A DNA stretch of 6,937 nt, taken from an uncultured Mailhella sp. (lineage in GTDB: Bacteria; Desulfobacterota; Desulfovibrionia; Desulfovibrionales; Desulfovibrionaceae). Shown one piece after another: positions 1-5,119 of the stretch (the stretch's first letter is position 1; every line of letters begins with the position of its first letter). The stretch spans positions 1-6,937 of the forward strand of contig CAJJMX010000087.1 in the NCBI GenBank assembly GCA_905192935.1, read 5' to 3'. The notes beneath the pieces were generated by a model. The model was not told the DNA's origin. It did not search any database and worked only from the letters and a program-made list of their open reading frames with translations. The position numbers were made by a program, and so were the translations under genes.

Positions 1-733
1 GGTAGATGAGCTTGCCGGTCTTGCGGTCCACGATGACGAATTCGCCGAAGTTGCGGCAGGTCATGCACACGCGGTCATGAATGGGATCGTAATCCACGGC
101 GTTGAAGTGCACCCAGTCCACGGTGGAGAAGTAATGGGCCGCCGGGGGAAGAATGTAGTTCAGATTGAATTCGTCGGGAGCGTCGCCCACGTGGTCCCAA
201 AGATGCCATTCCCAGACCACGTTGTTGTCCTTGTCGATTTCCATGAGGTAGTCGAGGAACAGTCCCTTGTGCTGCTTTCCTTCAAACCATTCGCCTTCCT
301 CGGGGAGCGTTCCGGGAATGCGGCCGCGGGCGTAGGCTTCCTCGTTGCTCTTCTTTTCAAGGCAGATGACGATGGTATTGCCGTTGGGCATGGGGCAGAA
401 GGCGTGGGAAAGCACCTGCTGGGTCTCGTGGTCGTTCTTGATGTAGCGCTGAAGGAGATTGCCGTCCCAGTCGTAACGCTCGAAGCCGCCCGTGGTTCCG
501 GCAAAGAGCACGGCCTGATCGGGCACGCGGATGCCGCGCACAAGATCCCCGTTGGGCATGAGGTGAGCAAACAGGCCGGGGAAGTAGTTGGTCTTCCAGG
601 TGTGGACGATTTCGCCTTCCATGTTGACGAGATGAGTCTCGTTCCTGAAATAAGGACTGAACAGGTTGTAACCGTCGCAGCAGAGTTCCTTGTCGTAACG
701 ATGAACACCGGTGGGAATGCCGTGTATGGCCAT
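1..733 (-). CDS. Arylsulfotransferase-family protein (ASST-like), 5' part, cut by window edge
   Basis: An open frame of 244 codons starts at the ATG at 733 and runs off the left edge without a stop. An AAGGAG Shine-Dalgarno at 740-745 sits 6 nt upstream and fixes the start. The protein shows the repeated beta-propeller signatures of the arylsulfotransferase families (PF05935/PF14269): HLVNMEGEIVHTW (residues 34-46), HLMPNGDL (57-64), HAFCPMPNGNT (110-120), VWEWHLWDHV (173-182) and a DWVHFNAVDYDP segment (206-217) followed by CRNFGEFVIVDRKTGK. Characterised ASSTs transfer sulfate from an aryl sulfate donor to a phenol without PAPS and use a catalytic histidine in the periplasm. The part holding the equivalent of that histidine may lie beyond the edge. 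The N-terminus is polar and has no signal peptide, so this form may be cytoplasmic or have another activity. It is divergent from the reductase/permease pair and has its own sigma-54 promoter. Family assignment is firm; substrate is unknown. Confidence 0.85.
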   Translation of the reverse strand, partial: MAIHGIPTGVHRYDKELCCDGYNLFSPYFRNETHLVNMEGEIVHTWKTNYFPGLFAHLMPNGDLVRGIRVPDQAVLFAGTTGGFERYDWDGNLLQRYIKNDHETQQVLSHAFCPMPNGNTIVICLEKKSNEEAYARGRIPGTLPEEGEWFEGKQHKGLFLDYLMEIDKDNNVVWEWHLWDHVGDAPDEFNLNYILPPAAHYFSTVDWVHFNAVDYDPIHDRVCMTCRNFGEFVIVDRKTGKLIY

Positions 734-797
734 GATTCGCTCCTTGAATGTTTCGGGATCTTCCTGCCGGAGGACCCGGCGTTTATGCCGTCTTAGA

Positions 798-813
798 AGC
801 AAAATGCGTGCCA
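798..813 (-). promoter_or_regulatory. Sigma-54 (-24/-12) promoter for the arylsulfotransferase-family gene
   Basis: Read on the minus strand, the site is TGGCACG-CATT-TTGCT. It matches all twelve specified positions of the sigma-54 consensus TGGCACG-N4-TTGCW, with the invariant GG and GC at the correct spacing. The predicted start is near 787, which leaves a leader of about 54 nt that carries the AAGGAG ribosome site. Sigma-54 promoters need an ATP-dependent enhancer-binding activator, so the gene is expected to be silent until an inducer is sensed. The activator gene is not in this window. Confidence 0.85.
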
Positions 814-834
814 TAATTGAAAAATGTGTAAAAA

Positions 835-847
835 CAACAGGTTGAAT
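835..847 (-). promoter_or_regulatory. Candidate IHF site upstream of the minus-strand promoter
   Basis: Read on the minus strand, this is ATTCAA-CCTG-TTG. It fits the IHF consensus WATCAA-N4-TTR at eight of nine specified positions and lies in AT-rich DNA. It sits about 48-60 bp upstream of the predicted start, where IHF commonly bends DNA to bring an enhancer-bound activator to sigma-54 polymerase. The consensus is weak, so this rests mostly on position. Confidence 0.35.
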
Positions 848-876
848 AATATCGCCTGTCGTGCTGAAAGAAGCGT

Positions 877-913
877 TATTGGAAGAATATGACAAAAAAT
901 AGCATCTGATATA
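877..913 (+). repeat. Direct repeat, copy 1, in the divergent regulatory region
   Basis: This copy begins TATTGGAAGAAT (877-888) and ends CTGATATA (906-913). The same two blocks occur in the same order and orientation at 1067-1100, about 190 bp away, as TATCGGAAGAAT and CTGATATA. The stretch between the blocks is poorly conserved and differs by 3 nt in length. It could be a duplicated protein-binding segment or a coincidence in AT-rich DNA. Confidence 0.35.
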
Positions 914-921
914 CCATTTAT

Positions 922-943
922 TGTCGAAAAAATTTCCACGACA
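922..943. promoter_or_regulatory. Inverted repeat TGTCG-N12-CGACA, candidate activator site
   Basis: A perfect 5-bp inverted repeat with a 12-bp AT-rich spacer lies near the middle of the divergent region, about 145 bp upstream of the minus-strand start and 210 bp upstream of the plus-strand start. That is a usual enhancer distance for sigma-54 activators. Isolated TGTC/GACA half-sites also occur at 857-860, 891-894 and 974-977. The arms are short, so binding is only inferred. Confidence 0.35.
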
Positions 944-1061
944 TCAACTTTGATAAAAAAAGAATTTTTCTTTTGTCAGCATGTTTTCATGAGTCCATGA
1001 GATTGCCAAAATAAGGTAGGCAGTCTCTTTTTTTTATGATTCATCCTACTAAAAGATGGTA

Positions 1062-1073
1062 TCCGATATCGGA
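1062..1073. promoter_or_regulatory. 12-bp perfect palindrome TCCGATATCGGA, candidate operator
   Basis: A 12-bp perfect palindrome lies about 70-80 bp upstream of the predicted start of the reductase/permease operon and directly next to the candidate IHF site. It stands out as a GC-containing island in AT-rich sequence. It may be bound by a dimeric regulator, such as the sigma-54 activator. No regulator gene nearby supports a specific assignment. Confidence 0.35.
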
Positions 1074-1100
1074 AGAATGTTTTGATAACATACTGATATA
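1067..1100 (+). repeat. Direct repeat, copy 2, in the divergent regulatory region
   Basis: This is the second copy of the pair that starts at 877. It holds TATCGGAAGAAT (1067-1078) and CTGATATA (1093-1100). It overlaps the right half of the 1062-1073 palindrome and the candidate IHF site, so the repeat may mark functional regulatory sequence rather than chance. Confidence 0.35.
1075..1087 (-). promoter_or_regulatory. Candidate IHF site upstream of the plus-strand promoter
   Basis: Read on the minus strand, this is TATCAA-AACA-TTC, eight of nine specified positions of the IHF consensus WATCAA-N4-TTR. It lies between the 1062-1073 palindrome and the -24/-12 promoter at 1117, about 56-68 bp upstream of the predicted start. 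This mirrors the candidate at 835-847 on the other arm. Confidence 0.4.
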
Positions 1101-1116
1101 TTAAATTTAAGAGAAA

Positions 1117-1132
1117 TGGCATGAAAAATGCT
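1117..1132 (+). promoter_or_regulatory. Sigma-54 (-24/-12) promoter for the reductase/permease operon
   Basis: The site reads TGGCATG-AAAA-ATGCT. It matches ten of the twelve specified positions of TGGCACG-N4-TTGCW, including the invariant GG and GC pairs at the right spacing. The predicted start is near 1143, giving an untranslated leader of about 84 nt before the ATG at 1227. Together with the perfect site at 798-813, it makes this a divergent pair of activator-dependent promoters. Confidence 0.75.
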
Positions 1133-1183
1133 TATTTGCACATGACAGCTTCATTACGAAGAGGATCTTGCTGACACGGCATC

Positions 1184-1205
1184 CGCACAGGCTGCGGGCT
1201 GTGCG
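1184..1205 (+). other. Hairpin in the leader of the reductase gene
   Basis: CGCACAG (1184-1190) and CTGTGCG (1199-1205) form a perfect 7-bp stem with an 8-nt loop. The stem ends 8 nt before the AAGGAG ribosome site at 1214-1219. There is no U-tract, so it is not an intrinsic terminator. It could protect the mRNA end or affect ribosome access, or have no role. Confidence 0.4.
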
Positions 1206-1226
1206 AAACGGAAAAGGAGATAATCA

Positions 1227-1967
1227 ATGAGAGGATACGGACTGCAGGGAAAGAAGGCTCTTGTGACCGGATCCGGCCGGGGACTGGGAAGGGCCATCGC
1301 CCTTGCTCTGGCCTCGCGCGGCGCCGACGTCGCCTGCTGGGATGTCAATGAGGAGGGACTGAAGGAAACCGCGCGCCTTGTCGCCGAAGAGGGGAGAAAG
1401 GCCGTATGCCGGGTCATGGACATCACGCGGACGGCGGACATTCCGGCAGCCCTCGATGCCGATGCCGCGGCGCTCGGCGGGCTCGACATACTGGTGAACA
1501 ATGCGGGCGTCAATCGTCCCGTTCCGGCCCTGGAAGTGACGGAAGAGTGCTGGGACAGCATTCTCTCCGTCAACCTCAAGGCTCCCTTTTTCATCGCTCA
1601 GGCGGCCGTGAAGCATATGACGGGCGGCGGGCGTATCATCAACATTACATCCAGCCTTTCCACCAACGTGCTGGACAAGCGTGTCCCCTATCAGACGAGC
1701 AAGGGCGGCATCAATGTGCTCACCCGTGCCCTGGCCCTGGAATGGGCGCCTCTCGGCATTACGGTCAACGCCGTGGGACCGGCCATCGTGGCCACGGAAA
1801 TGACGAAGGCCATGGGCTCCGCGTCCTCCGTGCATCCCAAGATGCTGCTCGGCCGTCTTGTTCAGCCCGAGGAAATAGGCGCAGCCGTGGCTTTCCTTGC
1901 CTCCGACGAGGCCGCCATGATCACGGGGCAGGCCCTGTTCGTGGACGAAGGGTGGAGCATTCATTGA
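1227..1967 (+). CDS. Short-chain dehydrogenase/reductase (classical SDR), NAD-type
   Basis: This 246-residue protein has the normal length of a classical SDR. It is probably a cytoplasmic NAD(H)-dependent alcohol/ketone oxidoreductase. The visible motifs are the TGSGRGLG cofactor-binding turn (14-21), an acidic D39 after the second strand, which favours NAD over NADP, D65-I66 at the adenine site, NNAG (91-94), and a catalytic set N116, S142, Y155 and K159 (YQTSK). It also has the common C-terminal pattern GRLVQPEEIG...ITGQALFVDEGW. The start has an AAGGAG site at 1214-1219, 7 nt upstream. The gene is first in an operon behind a sigma-54 promoter and precedes an anion permease by 113 nt, so it probably acts on the imported compound or a product of it. 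SDR motifs do not fix the substrate. The 3-oxoacyl-ACP reductase label often given to such proteins is not supported by the context. Confidence 0.9.
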   Translation: MRGYGLQGKKALVTGSGRGLGRAIALALASRGADVACWDVNEEGLKETARLVAEEGRKAVCRVMDITRTADIPAALDADAAALGGLDILVNNAGVNRPVPALEVTEECWDSILSVNLKAPFFIAQAAVKHMTGGGRIINITSSLSTNVLDKRVPYQTSKGGINVLTRALALEWAPLGITVNAVGPAIVATEMTKAMGSASSVHPKMLLGRLVQPEEIGAAVAFLASDEAAMITGQALFVDEGWSIH

Positions 1968-2033
1968 TCCGGCGCCGTGCCCGCCGCAGGATGCCCCGAA
2001 TGGCACTGCAAGGCGGGCTCCTGCCATGATTCC

Positions 2034-2049
2034 TCCCGCCCGGGCGGGA
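2034..2049. repeat. Perfect 16-bp GC palindrome between reductase and permease genes
   Basis: TCCCGCCC-GGGCGGGA is a perfect 16-bp palindrome in the 113-nt gap between the two genes. As RNA it can form a 6-bp GC stem with a CCGG loop. No T-tract follows, so it is not a standard terminator. It may adjust the relative expression of the two genes through RNA processing or stability. The rest of the gap holds only the GGAG ribosome site at 2069-2072. Confidence 0.45.
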
Positions 2050-2080
2050 TACTGAGAAATTTCCGATCGGAGAAAGCCAC

Positions 2081-3511
2081 ATGTCTGAAAAAGCCGAAAA
2101 CATTACCGCCATTCCCTTTTCCCCGCAGCGCGCCGTAAAGCTCCTGGTCGCGATCGTGGCCTACATCGCCATTGCCTACGGCTTCGGTCCCGTGGAAGGA
2201 CTGTCCCATCAGGGACAGTGCTCCATAGCCCTCATGGTGGCGGCCGTCATCATCTGGGTGACCGACGCCCTGCCTCTTGCCGTGGCCGCCATTCTCATGA
2301 CCATGCTTCAGCCTCTCTCCGGCGCGGCTCCCTTCAACAAGGCCCTTGCGAACTTCGCCAATCCCATCGTCTTCTTCTGCTTCGGCATGTTCTGCGTGAC
2401 CTTCGCCTTTACCCGCTCCGGTTTCTCCGAGCGCGTGGCCCTGTGGATCTCACGCCTTGCCGGCGGCAGTCCTTCCCGCCTGCTTCTGTGCTTCATCGCT
2501 GGAGGCACCATTCTTTCCGCCTTCATGGCCGACGTGCCCGTGGTGGTCATGCTGGCCCCCATCGCTCTTCAGGTCGTGGAGCAGAACAAATGCCAGGCCA
2601 GCCGGAGCAACTTTGCCCGCGCCATCATGATAGGACTTCCCATCGGCGTGCTCATGGGCGGTATCGCCACGCCTACGGGCGCGTCCATGAACATCCTCAC
2701 CATGCAGTTTCTGCGCGACATGGCTGGCGTGGACATGTCCTTCATTCAGTGGGCCGCCATCGGCGTGCCGGTCGTCATCCTGCTCATTCCCGTGGTGTGG
2801 TTCGTTCTCCTCAAGATATTCCCTCTGGAGCTCGACAATCTGGAAGGCACGGAATGTTTTGAGGACGCCTGGAGAGAGCTCGGTCCCATGAGCCGCGACG
2901 AAAAGAAGTTCGTCATCTTCATGCTGGTGAACATCATCCTGTGGTGCACCGACAGCATACACCACATCCCGCTGCCCATTCTTGCCGTCATCGGCGGTGC
3001 CGTGCTGTTCGTGCCCGGCGTGGATCTCATCGACTGGAACTATGCCGGTCCCCGCATGGGCTGGAGCATACTCATGCTTATAGGCGGCGCCTGTTCCCTC
3101 AGCATGTCCCTGTGGGAAAGCGGCGCGGCCGCGTGGATGGGAAACACCCTGCTCGGCGACCTGCTCGATCTGCCCACGTGGCTGCTCATGCTCATCATCG
3201 GCTTCTTCGCCATGTGGATCCATCTTCTGGTCACGAACTCCACGGCCATCATCGCCGTGTTCATGCCCATGATCATCGCGCTTGCCCAGAGCAAGGGACT
3301 CAATCCCGTGGTGCTCGCGCTGCCTCTGGGCTTCCTCGCTTCCGCTTCGCTGGTGCTGGTCATCGACGCCGTGCAGCTCGTCACCTATCAGTACGGCTAC
3401 TACTCCATGAGAGACTGGCTCAAGGTGGGCGTGACCATATCCTTCATATGGATCCCCCTGTGCGTGGCCAGCGTGCTCTTCATCGGCGGCGGCGTGCTCG
3501 GCCTGTACTGA
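2081..3511 (+). CDS. DASS/SLC13-type anion permease
   Basis: This 476-residue inner-membrane protein has about a dozen hydrophobic segments and the two-fold inverted repeat typical of the divalent anion:Na+ symporter (DASS/SLC13, ion transporter superfamily) fold. The first repeat holds FMADVPVVVMLAPIA (148-162) and GGIATPTGASMNI (193-205). The second holds HLLVTNSTAIIAVFMP (381-396) and a segment ending GYYSMRDWLKVG (439-450). Characterised members import dicarboxylates, citrate or sulfate with sodium. The canonical Ser-Asn-Thr motif is replaced by Ala-Asp-Val-Pro in the first repeat and appears as Asn-Ser-Thr in the second, so the substrate may differ from C4-dicarboxylates. The start has a GGAG site 8 nt upstream (2069-2072). 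Sharing an operon with a reductase, opposite an arylsulfotransferase-like gene, suggests import of an organic anion, possibly sulfated or sulfonated. That last point is inference. Confidence 0.85.
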   Translation: MSEKAENITAIPFSPQRAVKLLVAIVAYIAIAYGFGPVEGLSHQGQCSIALMVAAVIIWVTDALPLAVAAILMTMLQPLSGAAPFNKALANFANPIVFFCFGMFCVTFAFTRSGFSERVALWISRLAGGSPSRLLLCFIAGGTILSAFMADVPVVVMLAPIALQVVEQNKCQASRSNFARAIMIGLPIGVLMGGIATPTGASMNILTMQFLRDMAGVDMSFIQWAAIGVPVVILLIPVVWFVLLKIFPLELDNLEGTECFEDAWRELGPMSRDEKKFVIFMLVNIILWCTDSIHHIPLPILAVIGGAVLFVPGVDLIDWNYAGPRMGWSILMLIGGACSLSMSLWESGAAAWMGNTLLGDLLDLPTWLLMLIIGFFAMWIHLLVTNSTAIIAVFMPMIIALAQSKGLNPVVLALPLGFLASASLVLVIDAVQLVTYQYGYYSMRDWLKVGVTISFIWIPLCVASVLFIGGGVLGLY

Positions 3512-3543
3512 GCGTGAATACCGGGACTTGATCATCTGACGGG

Positions 3544-3580
3544 AAACGGCCCGTGCTGTACAGGCAGCACGGGCCGTTTT
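3544..3580 (+). terminator. Strong intrinsic terminator after the permease gene
   Basis: AAACGGCCCGTGCTG (3544-3558) and CAGCACGGGCCGTTT (3565-3579) form a perfect 15-bp stem with a 6-nt loop (TACAGG). It ends in TTTT and lies 32 nt after the permease stop. It ends the plus-strand operon. On the minus strand the stem is also flanked by T residues, so it could stop transcription coming from the polysaccharide operon too. Confidence 0.9.
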
Positions 3581-3588
3581 GCATGCAA

Positions 3589-3639
3589 AAAGAGAGAAAA
3601 AGCGCCGCCTGAAGGTCAGAGATCGGAGCCTGGCGTCGC
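3589..3639 (-). terminator. Possible terminator for the minus-strand polysaccharide operon
   Basis: On the minus strand, GCGACGCC (3639-3632) can pair with GGCGGCGC (3609-3602) with one mismatch. A T-rich run CTTTTTCTCTCTTTTT follows, down to about 3587. The loop is long (22 nt), and an alternative 9-bp hairpin with one G-U pair (3621-3629 with 3638-3646) competes with it. A further 8-bp hairpin (3663-3670 with 3680-3687) lies closer to the methyltransferase stop but lacks a T-tract. Termination here is plausible but less clear than at 3544-3580. Confidence 0.35.
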
Positions 3640-3692
3640 TCCGGTCGGAGGTTGTGTCAGCCGTCGTTCCCCATATTCCGGAACGACCGGGA

Positions 3693-5084
3693 TCAGCAAT
3701 AAAACATATAAGTACAGAAGGAAATCATTGCTCCGAGGGCGACGACAAGCAGAAGCGTTGCCGCGCGACAGGCTTTTCGGCTTCGCCTGAGCGTCTCGGC
3801 CGTCTCTTCAAGAATCTTTCTTTCCTGCTCCATGGATCGGATGACGGAGTCCTGTTCCGAAATCTGTTCTTTCTGCTGTGCGGTCAGGACTCTTTCGCTG
3901 TCGAGCTTCTGCATGAGCTGCGAGAGACTTGTATTCTGCTTTTCGATGATGTCGCTTCTGTTTTTCAGTTCCGACAGTTTCTCCCGGAGCCTGTTTTCAC
4001 AGTCGGCAAGGGAGGAATGAAGCTCATGTATTTCTGAATTTAGTTCATCGATCTGCTTTTTGCTTGTCTCTTTTTCTTGTTCCTTCTCCTTGAGGATTTG
4101 AGCCATATCGGCATTCATTTCCGCAATGATGGTGCCCTTATGGGAAATTTCCGCAATTTTTTCCTGAATGACGTTTTCGTGGTCAGATGCGATGGAACAT
4201 TGCTCATGCAGCCTGGACGTCAGTTCATCGATCTGACCATGCAGACGAGTCATGATCGTGCCGCTGGATTCGCCGAGTCCTGAAAGGACGCTGTCTCTGT
4301 AGTTTTTTATATAGAAGGGAGCCGTAGCCTCGTTGAGGTCGAGCATGCTTTTATTGTGTTCGGCAAGAAGAGCCGTGTCTTCCCCGGAAGAATGAGCTTT
4401 TATGATGTACTGGCAGACAAAGGAATGCCAGTCATTGAATATGGCGTATTTTATGTCGTCGGAAAGGGCGGGATACGGATCGTTGGGTTGCCATCCGTTG
4501 ATTGAGGTATAGGAAAAGGAGCAGTCCAGAATACGCAGACCGACCCTGGACAGGCCTTCGGCCAGGGACTGATACGTAAAGAAGTGGATATGGGTCTCGT
4601 CCAGAAGTCCCAGAGGCGTGTAGGTGAAGTCGTCGCAGAGCAGATTGGCCTTGATGCTGGCGTGGGCGATGTTGGGAACGGAAGCAATGAGCGTGCCGTC
4701 GTCCTTCAGATAGTTTTTCAGAACGGCAAGAACTCGAAGCGGATCCCGCAGATGCTCAAGAATATCGCCGCAGACGACATGGTCGAAGCGCTTTCTGAAG
4801 TCGGGGAAATCCTGTTCCCGGAGCGTGTCGAGATCGAGAGAAAAGACCTTGTCGTAGGCGCCGCTTTCTTCGGCTATCCTGGCGGAGTCCTCGTTGTATT
4901 CGAATCCGTAGACGGTGCAGTTGCGGACGGCCTTCAAAACGACGCCGAAATCACCGCAGGCACATCCGACATCAAGTACGGTACTGCCGGCTGTGATATA
5001 GGCAAGTTCAAGGATGCGAGTGTCCTGTTTGTTGTTGAGGTCTATATCCAGCTTATATTTTAAGGCTCTTTCTGTGTCATCCAT
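3693..5084 (-). CDS. SAM-dependent methyltransferase with long coiled coil and C-terminal membrane helix
   Basis: I place the start at the ATG at 5084 because GGAG (5092-5095) lies 7 nt upstream. An in-frame ATG at 5123 adds 13 residues and overlaps the previous stop as ATGA but has no ribosome site. From 5084 the protein has 463 residues. Residues 1 to about 230 form a class I methyltransferase: SAM-binding VLDVGCACGDFG (36-47), acidic E62 after the next strand, CGDILEHLRDP (105-115), GTLIASVPNIAH (130-141) and DETHIHFFT (162-170). About 272-434 is charged, heptad-like coiled coil rich in E, K, Q and L. Residues 441-461 are one hydrophobic helix near the C-terminus. This order, without a kinase domain, recalls WbdD, the O-antigen chain-terminating enzyme whose coiled coil sets chain length. 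It follows two RgpF-type genes, so methyl capping of a surface polysaccharide is a reasonable inference. The methyltransferase assignment is firm; the capping role is not proven. Confidence 0.85.
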   Translation of the reverse strand: MDDTERALKYKLDIDLNNKQDTRILELAYITAGSTVLDVGCACGDFGVVLKAVRNCTVYGFEYNEDSARIAEESGAYDKVFSLDLDTLREQDFPDFRKRFDHVVCGDILEHLRDPLRVLAVLKNYLKDDGTLIASVPNIAHASIKANLLCDDFTYTPLGLLDETHIHFFTYQSLAEGLSRVGLRILDCSFSYTSINGWQPNDPYPALSDDIKYAIFNDWHSFVCQYIIKAHSSGEDTALLAEHNKSMLDLNEATAPFYIKNYRDSVLSGLGESSGTIMTRLHGQIDELTSRLHEQCSIASDHENVIQEKIAEISHKGTIIAEMNADMAQILKEKEQEKETSKKQIDELNSEIHELHSSLADCENRLREKLSELKNRSDIIEKQNTSLSQLMQKLDSERVLTAQQKEQISEQDSVIRSMEQERKILEETAETLRRSRKACRAATLLLVVALGAMISFCTYMFYC

Positions 5085-5119
5085 GGTGCCGCTCCATGTC
5101 ATGAGTGCTCGGCTGCTTG

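Noticed and set aside
160..708. A 182-codon minus-strand open frame inside the arylsulfotransferase-family gene
   Set aside because: It is out of frame with the motif-bearing frame on the same strand, and its product is a low-complexity Ser/Thr/Arg-rich sequence.
77..796. A 239-codon open frame on the plus strand
   Set aside because: It lies antisense to the arylsulfotransferase-family gene, whose minus-strand frame has clear family motifs and a ribosome site. The plus-strand product is a valine/glycine-rich sequence without recognisable domains.
980..1001. CATG-rich stretch with CATGAG repeated 2 nt apart
   Set aside because: Too short to separate from chance. It could be part of a binding site, but nothing else supports it.
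1016..1049. GTAGG-N24-CCTAC inverted repeat in the divergent region
   Set aside because: The arms are only 5 bp with a long spacer and no relation to either promoter; expected by chance.
1224..2027. A 267-codon minus-strand open frame opposite the reductase gene
   Set aside because: The plus-strand frame holds all the SDR motifs at correct spacing; the antisense product has no family features.
2450..3535. A 361-codon minus-strand open frame opposite the permease gene
   Set aside because: The product is extremely rich in His, Asp, Glu and Gly, as expected of the complement of a membrane-protein gene. The plus-strand frame has clear transporter motifs and a ribosome site.
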